Shown: positions 24,294 through 36,900 of the stretch, in pieces
Position numbering within the stretch: the first letter of the stretch is position 1
Layout of the letters: each line of letters starts with the position of its first letter
DNA from: Liolophura sinensis
Lineage: Eukaryota; Mollusca; Polyplacophora; Chitonida; Chitonidae
NCBI RefSeq assembly: GCF_032854445.1
Contig: NC_088300.1
Coordinates: 56,578,984-56,642,983, forward strand
Reading direction: 5' to 3'
DNA: 64,000 nucleotides
The notes under the pieces: generated by a model
What the model was told of the DNA's origin: nothing
The model's database searches: none
Seen by the model: only the letters and a program-made list of their open reading frames with translations
Position numbers and translations under genes: made by a program

Positions 24294-24580
24294 TTTTGGT
24301 AAACCTTCATCCTCCATCTAAGTTTGTGACCAGATTTTGGTAAATCGTCATCCTCCATCTAAGTTTGTGACCAGATTTTGGTAAATCGTCATCCTCCATC
24401 TAAGTTTGTGACCAGATCTTGGTAAATCGTCATCCTCCATCTAAGTTTGTGACCAGATTTTGGTAAATCGTCATCCTCCATATAAGTTTGTGACCAGATT
24501 TTGGTAAATCGACATCGTCCATATAAGTTTGTGACCAGATTTTGGTAAATCGTCATCCTCCATATAAGTTTGTGACCTGT
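24294..24580 (+). repeat. 41-bp minisatellite x 7
   Basis: The unit starts ttttggtaaatcgtcatcct and ends aagtttgtgaccaga. Seven copies in exact 41-bp register, each with at most a few changes. 41 is not a multiple of three and there is no ORF. Confidence 0.95.
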
Positions 24581-26124
24581 TAATTTCCTTTCAGATTTGT
24601 GGGTTCGATTGAATAATTAAATGAGACTGATAGTACTGTTCTATTTGAAAAAGTATAATTCTAATTTTGTCAGAATGCAAACTGTAGTATTTGTGCAACA
24701 CATCCACAATGACGCGTATTGGTGGTACACAGTTTTGTCATTTGGTGTGTGCAAATTTGTGCAGAGTGGGTTTTAGAGAGTACTTTGAATTTAATTAAGA
24801 TATTTTTAATGTATTTCTAATATTTTATCTTGAATTCCTTTAGAATGAAATTGGATTTTTACTAAAAATAAATATCATAGCTTTTCGGGATTATACGCAT
24901 TGTGTATGCCTCAACTTCTTATCTGAGAGCGGTGACTACAATTTCTACATTATGCCATTCTGATATGTGTCGTTATTTTACGAACATGTGAATCGTAATT
25001 GTTTTTCAAAATATGTTAGAAAGAATTTCAGGTATCCTGAAAAAATTTTCAGATTCAAATCCATACATCAAGATAAGCCTGATAATTTGAGATATCTGAA
25101 CTGATTTTAAGATATTTGAAAATGATTTAAAGCTATCTGGAAATATTTCAACATTTCTGAAATAAATGAAATTGTTTTACGATATTTGAGATAAATCATC
25201 AATATTCTTAAACGGTTTAACATAAATTGCATTATACACGATCCAATCTAGACTGGATCGAGTGAAAAAGAGAAGTAAATTCGATCTTGCTGGCACAAAT
25301 GTTCAACTACAGCGATTTAAACTAGAACATGCTGCGATGTGACTGGAATGGAACACGAATTTTCAATAGAAACAGAATACGGGTGTTTTTAGAATGGAAA
25401 TTTCCCCAGGCCAATATGTAGCTAAGGAACAAAAGGTGATAAATGTAACATGTGGGATTCGCCATCCTTAACATAAATGATGGCAAATGCCTTGTTGTAT
25501 GCTTATAGGCGGTAATTATGTCAGGCTAATAGTAAGAAAACGAAGTGTTTATATCTTGCAATCTGCGTAACTGTGTATAAGCCTACATTTTAGCAATTTG
25601 TATGATGCCAAATGTTAACTGTCTAAACCACTTTTCCAGCCCGATAAAAGCTTCTGTAAAAACAGTGAGTCTAATATGATTTGGTAAGTGTTCGTCGAAT
25701 GCTGGCACTAGTTTTCAGTGAAGGTAAAGACTGATGTTCTATTGGCGTGAAATTCAATGACATCTTCGCCACGTATTTCGTGAAAATCATCAACCCAAAA
25801 ACCATATACTCCTTGACCATCATTACCCTTCATCTGACCTAAATTTACAAACGGGACTCAGGAAAAACGTATACGGACAAGTGTGCTCAGTTTTTCCCCA
25901 TTGTCTCAATTTTTCAAGCCTTACAAGTATTATAAAAACACACAAACCTTAATAATGTCAGATTTAAAAAGAGAATATCCGGTCTGAATTTAATTATTAT
26001 AGTCAGTTTACCGTTTACATAGTTGATATAAATCTTCATATTGGTGATATTACGCACGGTAATTTTTATAATGCTTGGTCGAAATTGGTTATTGTGATTG
26101 ACTTTTCGTATGGATGGGTCATTA
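24581..26124. other. No gene recognised
   Basis: Very AT-rich stretch with repeated attt/gatat phrases (25030-25200) but no clean tandem register. A near-perfect 22-bp palindrome centred on tctaga lies at 25239-25260. Confidence 0.5.
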
Positions 26125-26535
26125 TAAAACAGATGAAACCTTGCACACTAACCAAAGTCACACTACGGTAGACTATAAAGTACTCAGATGACTGTGTAAC
26201 TGCGGGTAATCAGAACACACGTACGGTCCTGCACACTAACCCATCTCTCGCTATTCAGTGCCCAGATGATGACTGTGAAACTACTGGTAATTAGAACACA
26301 CGTGCTGTCCTACACGTTAACTCATCTCGCTATTCAGTGGCCAGTCGATGACTGTGTAGCTACCGGTAATTAGAGCACACGTACAGTCCTGCACACTAAC
26401 CCATCTCGCTGTTTAGTGCCAAGGCGATGACAGTGTTACTACTGGTAATTAGAGTACACGTACAGTCCTGCATACTAAACCACCTCATTATTTAGTGCCT
26501 AGGTGATGACTGTGTAACTACTGGTAATTAGAATA
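26125..26535 (+). repeat. About 80-bp tandem array, first block (about 5 units)
   Basis: The unit is marked by gatgactgtgtaactac, tggtaattagaacacacgta, cagtcctgcacactaaccca and tctcgctattcagtgccca. The ggtaat anchor recurs at about 26205, 26286, 26365, 26444 and 26523 (79-81 bp apart). Confidence 0.88.
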
Positions 26536-26539
26536 TAAG

Positions 26540-27020
26540 CGTCAAGTCCGACATTCCTATACCATTCGTAGTCCGTAAAGGGCGTTCCAAGTCGATAATC
26601 GCAAGATCCATTTCCACAACAACGTTTAACACTAACTCCCGAAGACAAAGGTATGTAAGAAATTATATAAATAAGAAATAAAGCCGGTAACACACAAGAG
26701 AGAAGCGGTCATCAGTTTTCAATGATGCCGGGCAGACAATGAATATTCCAGGCATGAATTCCATATCAAAGTTCAAATTCGTAGTCCGTGAATGAGTTCC
26801 ATGTCAAATAACAGCTAAACAAGTATCTCAGTCGCGCTTTAATTGCAACTGTTCATAAAGGCATCATGCTGATGTAATTAGCATGTCTACCTTTACGGCC
26901 CCTAGCCCCAGGTTAAGCGGTATTAGATACAGTTTGAAAATGACGAGCATTACAGACCCTAACCGATCATATTATGATTCAAAAGTAACGGACGATTACA
27001 TCTTTCCCGTTAATATGTAA
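26540..27020 (+). repeat. Dispersed repeat family X, copy 2, inside the 80-bp array
   Basis: gataatcgcaagatccat, acaacgtttaacactaact, caagagagaagcggtcatc, gtagtccgtgaatgagttcc, aattgcaactgttcataaag and ctagccccaggttaagcgg align with copy 1 at 18.1 kb and with copy 3 at 30.0-30.4 kb. The tandem array resumes directly after it, which suggests insertion into the array. The 64-codon minus-strand frame at 26499-26693 is not supported as a gene. Confidence 0.7.
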
Positions 27021-27024
27021 AGAT

Positions 27025-27540
27025 CTCATGCTACAAGAACACACGTGCTGTCCTACACACTTACCTATCTCGCTATTCAGTGCCCAGTCGATGACTGTTT
27101 AGCTACTGGTAATTAGAGCACAAGTATAGTCCTGCACACTAGACCATCTCTCGCTGTTTAGTGCCCAGGTGGGGACTGTGTGACTACTGGTAATTAGAAC
27201 ACACATACAATCTTATACTCAGTGGACAATACGACCGTGTAAGTACTGGTAATTATAACATGGATAGTCTTGTAACGCCAACCCATGTAGTTATTCAATG
27301 GCCCGGCGACAAACGGTAATTGTAACGCAGATATAGTCTTGTACAGTAGCCTATCTTAATATAAAGTATCCAGGTGACCAGGTCACTAATGACAATTGTA
27401 AAGCATACAAATTCTTGTACAAAAGCCTATGTGACTCTACAGTAACCAGGTGACCATGTGACTTAATGATAATTGTAACCCAGATACAGTCTTGTATATT
27501 AACCCATTTCACCACACATTACGCGGGCGACCGTCTAACT
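27025..27540 (+). repeat. About 80-bp tandem array, second block, progressively degraded
   Basis: It continues the 26.1-kb array: cacgtgctgtcctacacact, then ctcgctattcagtgcccag, ctactggtaattagagcac. Anchors lie at about 27109, 27188 and 27247. Later units (27300-27540) are shorter and more diverged, with aattgtaac replacing aattagaac. Confidence 0.8.
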
Positions 27541-29329
27541 AGTTAATGAAGCTAATGACTTCTGGCCCAAATTCCAACCACCACACCTGGCAATAAAGCA
27601 ATTCCATACATTGATTGTTAACCAGAGGTTTAATTAAGTTAGTCCCAGTTGACAACAAGGACACAAAACATGCACTTGCAGTATCAAAACGACGATAAGC
27701 AAGAGGTTTTAACAGCCAAAACGGCCCAAGAAATAGTTCTAAAGATTTTCGAAATCTAAACAGGTTTCGAAATGTTATCTCTGTTTTTCTGCTCAGGTCC
27801 CACACCTCCCCACCCTAACCCCACCCCTCACTCAAATAATAAGTGTGTTAAAAACAATGCGATGAGAATATTTCTCAAATGAGATACCGTTATTTAATCA
27901 GCTTACCTGTCAAAAACAACATCTTTATATCCCGTCACCACAAACGGAAGGCAAGGTAAGGTGAAACACATGTAACACGACACAGCTAAGCGCTGAGAAA
28001 TTGCGGATTCTCCCCGCCAAACTGAGGATACTGCGCTCCGCTGTTGAGTCCTGAACGATCACAACATCGCGGAACACCTGACTGATGTTCCACTACTGGC
28101 CAGTCTTCGTCTTCGGAAGAGAGACAACCGACTGTTCCACAGAGACGGTTAGAGGCCCAGCCTACACAAAACCACGTGATGCCACAAAACCGATGCTAGC
28201 GCTGGTCGATGAGGGAAGCTATGCGAGAATTACAAGATAAACTGTCCAGAGGTGTTCTTTACAGATTTATAAGTAGGAGTTGAACGTACACAGTTTGTTT
28301 ACGGTCAAGATGGTACTGAAAGGCTGGCCAGTTTTGGTTTTATGAACTAAACATTTACAACCGATATCGTAAGAGGAAGAGCATGGTTTTCTTTTACATA
28401 AGAGAACAATGAATACATTTCGCTTATGATGAAAATCCATACTGTTTAACCTGTGCAATATCAGCATGTTGCCACAGCCCCATTTTAAAAAAATATGCCA
28501 GACATATATTGATCTGGGAAAATCTGTCGGTCCATATAATCGCAGCTGGTTTTATTAACAAACAATTTGAACCTATATTCAAATTACCTACTTTATAGCA
28601 TTTATTATCTGTACAGTTTTCACACAAATATGTATGTGTAGAAACAAGTATTTTTGAAGTCAAACAACAAAAAGGGTCATGGGATCGCGAGGGACGAAAC
28701 AAGGCGAGACCTGGCACACCGTCAATTAACATATGGCAATATGAGTGGAGATGCAGACCAAATGGTGTTGACCTTTGCGTTATTTATTAGAGCTAGTATC
28801 ATCTGTCACCATCCTAGAACACAAAAGGTACAGCTCCCAGGCCATGGGAATTAGAATGACATCTGGCCTCTGATGAATCAACTTAACGTATCCCATCCCA
28901 CAACCTTCGGCCGCAACTCTGACACTTTACACCCAGCTCCTTTGTTTATCATCTGCATAATCAAGGGAGAAGAAAAAAGGGCGACAAAAGACATGAAATT
29001 GTCATTTGCGCTGAGCTAAAGGTTCACAAGAGTTTTACTCGTGTTGGACATCAGTATGATGTCAATTTGTTTAATGACTATGATATGAATATTTAAGTTA
29101 CGATCTGAGTGCTCGGCGCAGAAATATTCCGCTGGGCATCTTGATGTGGTGCTCGACATCATGCTACGCTTGAAAGTCATATGGGAGGTAACCAACAGGC
29201 CAAGGACTGAAGAAAGTACAGCATGGACATGTATTCCCTTCACTTAGATTTAACATTCAACTCAGGAAGGCCTTGGTCGTTCACCTTTTATTCATGAAAT
29301 ATAACACAACTATTCTTACACGAGACGTG
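27541..29329. other. No gene recognised
   Basis: Intergenic. Minus-strand frames at 28267-28732 (66 and 102 codons) overlap and show no known domain. Confidence 0.5.
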
Positions 29330-29900
29330 GCACCAAAGACAGTTACACCTCCACAGAGCAAACCCAGCCAGGCACTGGCTACACATGGAGTGTGACAGAA
29401 AACCCAGGCTACAGTGGCTGAGTACATAGTTACTTGTAAACGAATAGTGTAACCAGTCATACACGTGATGTGAGAGCAAACCAAGCCAGGCTCTGACTGC
29501 AGAGGTTCAGTAGCCCACCCGCTCATACACGAGTAGTGCAACCACTCATATATGGTGTGTGACAGCAACACCACACAGACTCCCACTACAGAGGCTGGGC
29601 GACTTAACCACTCATACACGGGGAGTGACAGCAAACCCAGCCAAGCTCTCACTACAGAGGTTGAGTGACTTAACCACTCATACACGGAGTGTGACAGCAA
29701 ACCCAGCCAAGCTCTTACTGCAGAGGTTGAGTGGCTCAACCACTCATACACGGTGTCTGACAGCAAAACCACACAGACTCCCACTACAGAGGCTGAGTGA
29801 CTCAACCACTCATACACCGGGTGTGACAGCAAACCCAGCCAAGCTCTCAATACAGAGGTTGAGTAGCCCAGCCTTTCATACACGGGGTGTGACAGTATAT
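29330..29900. repeat. 66-bp minisatellite, about 8 units
   Basis: The unit runs ctcatacacggggtgtgaca, gcaaacccagccaagctctc, actacagaggttgagtga, cttaacca. The ctcata anchor recurs every 66 bp at 29545, 29611, 29677, 29743, 29809 and 29875; units to the left are less regular. Both strands stay open (121 codons plus; 225 codons minus) because 66 is divisible by three. The 22-residue periods are VTANPAKLSLQRLSDL-type on plus and SHPVYEWLSHS-type on minus. A protein gene is not supported. Confidence 0.9.
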
Positions 29901-29999
29901 CCGATATTTGCATACCGCTCGTAAACCGTCCAAAACAAAAATTTACACCTGTTTTCAAAGGAATTTATGTTTAAAAAAGTGAGATGCAATATCTCAGAT

Positions 30000-30087
30000 G
30001 TATATCAGATGGATCTGTGATGCAGGGAAAATAGACGGCAGTCTAGACATGATATGGAAATCAAATTTCAAACTCGTGTCAGTGAAT
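30000..30087 (+). repeat. Dispersed repeat family X, copy 3, left part
   Basis: gatgcagggaaaatagacgg, then ctagacatgatatgg and aaatttcaaactcg match copy 2 around 26722-26785. It is split from its right part by a SINE fragment. Confidence 0.6.
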
Positions 30088-30211
30088 ATTTATTCGATAG
30101 ATGTTTCACGCCGTTGTCAAGAATATTTCATTTATACGACAGCGGCTAGAATTATGGCGAGAGGAAACCAGGCAGAGACCGGGGGAAGCCCACGATCATT
30201 CGTATGGTAAA
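30088..30211 (-). mobile_element. SINE fragment inserted in family X copy 3
   Basis: tgtttcacgccgttgtcaag, aatatttcatttatacgaca, gcggctagaattatggcgag, aggaaaccaggcagagaccg are the SINE tail-side half in minus orientation. gtgaat flanks it on both sides (30082-30087 and 30214-30219), a possible but short target-site duplication. In copy 2 the flanking family X sequence is continuous. Confidence 0.78.
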
Positions 30212-30380
30212 CCGTGAATGATTTCCAGTTCAAGTACTATTATAGATAATTTAGTTGAACTTTGGTTGCTACTGTTCATAAAAGCATCATGTTGATTCTG
30301 TAAACATCAATGCTTAGAAGCTTATAAATCCACCAGCCTAAGGTTAAATGGAATTAGACACCACTACCACACAGAACGAC
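30212..30380 (+). repeat. Dispersed repeat family X, copy 3, right part
   Basis: cgtgaatgatttccagttca, ttgctactgttcataaaagc, atcatgttgatt and cagcctaaggttaaatgg align with copy 2 (26785-26925) and copy 1. Confidence 0.68.
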
Positions 30381-30675
30381 ATAGATCCCGAACTCTCTCC
30401 CCTAATTCTTAAAAAGAGTAGAATTTAAGAAATTTGTAATGTAGGCATTTTATAGAACGTCTCACATTACAAACTACTTTTTGATTCGATGATCTGTAAC
30501 GTTGACTGGAATCCTCACATTTTACACACTATCTAACAAATGTTACAAGGCGACATTTGCATAAACCACATGCATGGCCCTTTAGTGTATATTGCTTTGC
30601 AAATGCGGGATAATTTAAAATCCAAAAAACCTTTAAAAAACAAAAAAACCTTTAAAGTTCTTTAAATAAACATAG
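30381..30675. other. Spacer, nothing recognised
   Basis: A-rich sequence with an aaaaaacctttaaa duplication near 30626-30655. Confidence 0.5.
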
Positions 30676-30688
30676 TTTTTATTAATTA

Positions 30689-30956
30689 ATTAATTTATTT
30701 ATTTGATTGGTGTTTTACGCCGTACTCAAGGATATTTCACTGATACGACGGCGGCCAGCATTATGGTGCGTGGAAACCGGGCAGAGCCAGGGGGAAACTC
30801 ACGACCATCCGAAGGTTGCTGAGAGACCTTCCCACGTACATCCGGAGAGGAAGCCAGCATGAGATGGACTTGAACTCACAGCGGCCGCATTGGTGAGAGG
30901 CTCCTGGGTCATTACGCTGCACTAGCGCGCTAACCGACTGAGCCACAGAGGCCCCC
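30689..30956 (-). mobile_element. tRNA-derived SINE, full length with target-site duplication
   Basis: This is the best copy in the window. Read on minus it starts gggggcctctgtggctcagt, cggttagcgcgctag (A box), has gctgtgagttcaagtccatc (B box), tgctggcttcctctccg, the core ccataatgctggccgccgtc, then atcagtgaaatatccttgag, tacggcgtaaaacaccaatc and (aaat)n. The flanks tttttattaatta (30676-30688) and tttttactaatta (30957-30969) form a 13-bp target-site duplication with one mismatch. Such SINEs are pol III transcribed and moved by LINE enzymes. Confidence 0.93.
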
Positions 30957-30969
30957 TTTTTACTAATTA

Positions 30970-33900
30970 AAAGGAGATTTAAAATGGAGCACAAGAACGA
31001 GATATCAATACACGTGCGAGGTTCTCAAAAGCCTTTTTACAAAACCCTTGTATCACAGGAATGGTATGATGAAGCCGCAACAATGAATCAGTCTCGAGCC
31101 TGCATCAACTCATCAGGACTATATGCAAAACGGTCCGCCCATTTCCTGCTTTAGACAGGCTAAATACCGCGTGTAATAGCATATGTAATTCAGCCTTTTG
31201 ACTTATCCGTCGTATAGTCGTTTATTCTAACATCCGTGTAGTACAGACATTTCTGCTGTTAACACGATAATGTTCCTGTGTTAACCCCATGTTAATGTAT
31301 ATGCATCGGTTATACAATAAAGGATTTGACCTGATCACCGAGATAACCCACCCTCCCGCAGCTGAAGCAGTTTTAAAGCCGACAATTCACAGTTACGGGC
31401 ATTCTCCGTTGCTATAAATATCCTCAAGTCTACTCGGGTTCGTAGAATTCCAATTTCTTCTCTATTCAATATCAAGAGAAGTGACCTTGCTTCAGTGGGC
31501 ACGAGAACTCCTGAAGCCGAGGTGACCGATATAGGCGAGGCATCGGGGGTTCCGAGGAGGGTCTTACAACTTTTGTATAAAGTTACTCGGACTGTGATAT
31601 ACGGAGTTTTTCCTATTGCAAAACGCTTCAGTTCAGAAGAAAAAAGTCTGTGGCAAATTTCAGAATGGTGCGGTTAATTTGAGGCTGCCAATTGGCGTTA
31701 GTTTCTAGGATTACTCTAGGCCTGAATGAAAGAGCATAGTAAAGCCTTCCCTGAATAAGAAACTTAGATTACGCCGAGTGTGGCTTACGCATTACTGACG
31801 TCAACGTGAAACTTACTGTTGTGTGAGATGAAGGAAGAATTGAGCTTGGGCTATCGGAGCAGACCTTATCCGTCCAGATGGTAGTTGACGATAACGGGTG
31901 ACCAAATATGTCATTGTCGTCGACATCCTTGTGGTACATTCCTAGATATAGTTTTATTTTCCATCTATTCCATCAGCCTCGATAGCAAGTTGTCATTGAA
32001 AAGAATTACCATCATGCAATGCGGGGGATGGACACGCCTAAGGTGATTCGGGTCCAAGTCGGTGAATTGTTTAATTAATTATTGCCTTTACGACGACGAT
32101 TTGTGGGCAAACTTGTTCGTTATTATAGGCCTACTCATCTGTTACATGAGTACAATGGACAATCCGGCTTGGATCCGTGCCGCCAATGCTCAGTCAGGAG
32201 AAATTATACCTTATTACAGTTCATTTTTGTCACGTTTATTCGGTTACTAAAAGAGACCAACCTGATTAACTGCGGTGGAATAAGCGCAGGTGCTTCATGA
32301 AGGCCTGGATGAATTATTTAAAAAGCCCACTGCCTCGTATCTATCTATTATTATCACCCACATCATTCTTAGTCATCGGACATGTTTAGCGATAACGAAA
32401 TGTATATTAATAATGTGTACCTATTTTATATATCAAAGAAAAACATTTCTGAAATCTACCACACATAATAGCATAACATTACTATCCCAAAAAAGTATTA
32501 ATCCGGGACGCCTGGTGCTTTAAGTTGGGTGGTGAAGTAAGACATTTGATTTCTCGCCATCTTATACGCAATTATAAATCAACCACAACCTAAACTTGGA
32601 GAACGGTCTTACTGGGCGTAACTGGTCCCTTATTATAATATTCAAATTACACGTTAAAGTGATTTTTAATAAATACTCATTTGTAAGAACACTTTTCGTG
32701 AAGACGTGGAAAAAGATCTGGCGTTGCTGTTTAAAAATGCGCAGCGGTCACTTCGTTGTAATTGTAATAGAAATTGTCAAAAAAGTTGTAATTTTACTTT
32801 TTATTCCACACAACTTATTGAACTTAGCGAACGCTTTGCAAGCCATCTGGGGTTTAAGAATTTCCGGGGCCTGGGCGGCCATTGGAACGTAGCTCTTTAT
32901 GCTGGGATACTCTAAATCTACCACTTCACCACTCCTCCCCGATCCCCGCCCCTCGATCAGCAGTAAAATGGTGATGCGGACTGGGCTGTGAACAGAATCT
33001 TTCCAAGGTATTAATGGATGCATGAAACACTTGTTGTTTACTTCTTAATATGCAGTAATATGTAGTAATAATACATGTGGTAACCTATAAAAGAACATAA
33101 ACCTTCTCAGCTTTCGTCTTTGGACGTACAAATGGTGGTAAACTACTTAAGGCGCCAACGGTGAGTCCGGAGGTTAGGTAGCCTTCAGTCGTGAGGTCAA
33201 CGACGTCAAATCAACTCGCTAAGCTTGTCCCGCGTTTCCAGTCCTTCCGTCGATGGCGTCATTTCTGAAACTTCGCGACCATATATGTGTTACTAAGCGA
33301 TATAAATATGACTTTTTTCTTTTGGTATAACTTTCTTCGTTTCCTTTAAAAACATAATCGTCGTTTTAGAATTCTTTTTCACGTATCCTTTAATGTTACA
33401 TTTCTGTACCTTTTCAAACATAGATACTGTATAGCTTCCTTCATATTAACCTTTGTTGTTAAAGCTGTGGTACGTAATTTAAATAGGATGTCCAAAAATC
33501 TCTAAAAAAAATAAATGTATATATAGCCGTAACATCGTTTGAGAGTAAACAACCTGTTAGTAAATATCGAAATGATGTGCACATGTGAATTCAAGTGGTT
33601 GTGTTAAATGTGAAAACAGCTGACCCTACGTGCTTGAATTTACACGTCAAATGCTTCACCGATGTCTCACATTTTTGCCACTTTCAGAGATGTCAGTAAT
33701 TAGTTATCATTTTTCTACACACGTTTGCGGCATGACGTTTATTTTTATTTTTTCCTGATCACAGATAACACCTGGAAATTACTGCGGAGAGCCCACTTGG
33801 TTTAATCCAATGCAGATGACTCCTAAATGGCGTGTTGTGTTAACATCAATCCAATTCAAAGCTAAAGCCCATTGACACCAGTTAACCTTATAAATATTCA

Positions 33901-36900
33901 TGAAGTTATTCTGACAGTTTATCACATAATGGTTTTCCATTTCTCGCACGGTCTAGGCAGAAACACATTCATCGGGCATCAAAATTTTAGATCCACAATA
34001 ACACCAACATACTACTGCAGAAATATATTAAAAGGACACAAAGTGAGAGGATAATGAATGGAAGGCGCATCATCATGGTTGGGTTAGTAACAAAAATGGT
34101 AACCGTATACGAGCTCAGTCGGCCTATCTCTTTATATTTTATACACAGTTCAAAACTGATCTTCTTTCTTTATAGGCTATCAGAACCTCATTTCAACAAC
34201 ACAACGATTGTAATTCTCATTGAATCACGCTACAGAACGGAATAATTGACTGTTGGAGAGCTAATAGAGTTATACATGGGAATATTTATGCCTTAGTTAT
34301 ATAGGAAGAGAATGTGAAATGGCCTAATCGAATTTACACGTTACAATAAAGCAGAGCGCCGGTTTTCTCTCACCTACCATAAAGACATGTCAGCGTGAAT
34401 AAAAATTCCTTTCTGGTTGAGGTTTTTTGTCAGCTGGATGATAACATTGATTTCCATAGAGCGTATTAGTGGCGCCAATTTTATCAAACGAAATTCTCGT
34501 GATTTCGGAATATTAATAACCTGATTACCATTATCATTTAGCGAAGCTCTCGAGGAGCCGCCTTTCCCCGTATTTAAAATCACAAAGCTTTAGAAACATC
34601 GGAAACCAGACCGTTGACAAACAGAAAGAAAGTCGGTCAGCAGCGGTATCAGTTTCAAACTTGACCCAAAGATTGGGCTGTTCTTTTTTGCCTATCAAAC
34701 CACTGAAATAGTTCAAGGTCAACCACCAAGGGATGTTTTATCATAGCACAACAAGTCTGTCGGCATTAAGTTGGATCCGTACCGTCACATCACCATCAAT
34801 ACGCGCCATCACTATGGGCCGAGGTTTACTATTTGTATCCCTAACCCTATAGAACGGTAGTTTGTGGGGAGAAGTGGGGCTAAACGTGACACTCCAATAA
34901 TTCAGCTTAGGCTGAAATCTGAGAGTAACCTTGAGGTAGAAAGTCCTGGGATGACAGTGGTTAACGAGGGCTGTCAATGGTCCTACATGGAATCTGCTAA
35001 TGGTCAGATTTACACCGAATCATCACCATTAAGCCCAGCATCATGCTCACACTCTATTATAAAATTGCTCTTTTATTCAATCCTGATTGGCGCCTTGGGG
35101 CGCTTTACGTGACCCAGTTGAACGAGAAAATATCACTTCAAATGCATTTTGCTCAAGCTGTAATCCGCCATGTAGATTTCAGTCCTATTTGAATGGTTCA
35201 TCGGCACCAAGTCCAGCTCTCCCCTTATTCTCCGTCAAGAAGAGAACCGATACTGGCTCAGCCTTGATGTGGTTAAGTATCATTGACGGGATTGCTCATC
35301 AAACGTGTGCCCTGCATCTGTAATCCCAGCCCCAGGACTTCATATGCCCTTCATACTCTCCTCGGCTCTTTTGGGGGTACGTCACCTACCCATTCAATGT
35401 CTTTTACGTCTTCTTAATTCTAATGAATGTATAATGTATCAGTTTAAAACGAAATGCTAATTCGAAGTTTCTTTTTTTAACTCTGTCACAAAATATTAGC
35501 CTTTATCCACAGACTTGAACTGAATACTGTCTAAAAGCAATAGTGTACAAAACATACACAAAATGTGTACCATGCATTCAGCACATTATCTGTAAAAAAA
35601 AAAAGCTTTGCAAAGGCACATTAATACATGTATATACTCTCTATTCATCATCTGTGTGTACCTTTACTAAATATGTGCCAAATCTGCTGTACACATTGTG
35701 TTTACGTAGCAAGCTATACAACAGATGTATACAAAACAGCACATATTTGCCGTCTGGAAGAATCAACATATCTGAAAGTGTATATGTACATGCATTCAGA
35801 CTTGATTCTACCTTCTAAAAATTTTGAGGATTTAACGAGTTACACTATACAAGTTAGTCCTTCGATCGCTTTTTTGTTTACAACATGAAAAGCAAAACAA
35901 AGCTACAAAAAATCTGCCCGGTACATATAGCGAGAGAATAGTTTAGTATCCCGTTTAAACGAAAGGTTAAGTCACAATCTGATATATTAAAATAATAACA
36001 CCCTAACGACTATCATAGTAAATACGATCGTCCATGCTAGGCGGCCAGAGATTGACCTGGGGATACATTTTGTTCCAGTCCACCCAAATGTTGTGAATTT
36101 CAATCCTTTAACTTGTTTTAAGTAAGTCTCGCAGACCGTCAGACTGTCTCACGTCCGAGTACCTGGTGCTCGGCCCGGAAGCAGAACAGCTAAAACCGTT
36201 TTAAATGCAATTCCACCCACCACTTCAAAATGATGACGCAAGCTAAGTGAATTCTGTTTGCCTTATTGGTTTCTCAGCGAAAGCTTGTTAGCAGTGGAGA
36301 ACAGGAAAGCGTCAAGAGGTTGTAAGCCAATCAGAATCGAGTGACACCATTGCCCTAAGCACGTGTTACTGATTTTTCTTTTTTAAACTTCATAATATTC
36401 CCGTTATCAGACTATTCACTTGAACCAAAGGACTCGTTTTGAGACAAGCTTATGTTTCCCAAGGCACCTAAACCTCGAATAAAGCCTATCTTGTTTCTGA
36501 AACTTTTCACAGAATTTCCTGTACATAGGTGTGCTTAAACCAGATACCGAACCATAGCTTGATCGAACTCCAGCATAAACAGGTTTTGACATTTTGCATC
36601 CCTAGTGCTATGGGCAGTAAACTTAAGTGGTTAGTGTCATTCTTAGTGTGAATCCATGGGTTCCTAGGTGAAGAAAGCCCTTTGAATGACCCAGGATTTA
36701 AATGCCGTAATCCCCCAGCCGTATATTCATCGCCCTCTACAGTACACCGACTAATTGTGAGCGCTGATCAAATACGCTTTTCACGTGCGGTTTATCACCC
36801 TCGAACCAGGGGCCTCTTGAGGATTAGCGGGTCTGGCCGATCGAACTGCTCGTCTCAATGGAACGTCGTATAACAAATCTAGTTATGTATGAGGCAGTTT

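Noticed and set aside
25239-25260. Near-perfect 22-bp palindrome
   Set aside because: It has one mismatched pair and lies in very AT-rich DNA, so chance is likely.
29281-29958. 225-codon minus and 121-codon plus frames as genes
   Set aside because: Both are translations of the same 66-bp minisatellite; no start context, domain or composition supports either.
32706-32915. Cys-rich frame (CNCNRNCQKSCNFTFY) as an exon of a DEG/ENaC-type channel
   Set aside because: The cysteine pattern is suggestive, but flanking sequence does not continue the family and no fitting splice sites were found.
34741-34977. 78-codon minus-strand frame as an exon
   Set aside because: It looks protein-like, but no domain is recognised and it overlaps an equally long plus-strand frame.
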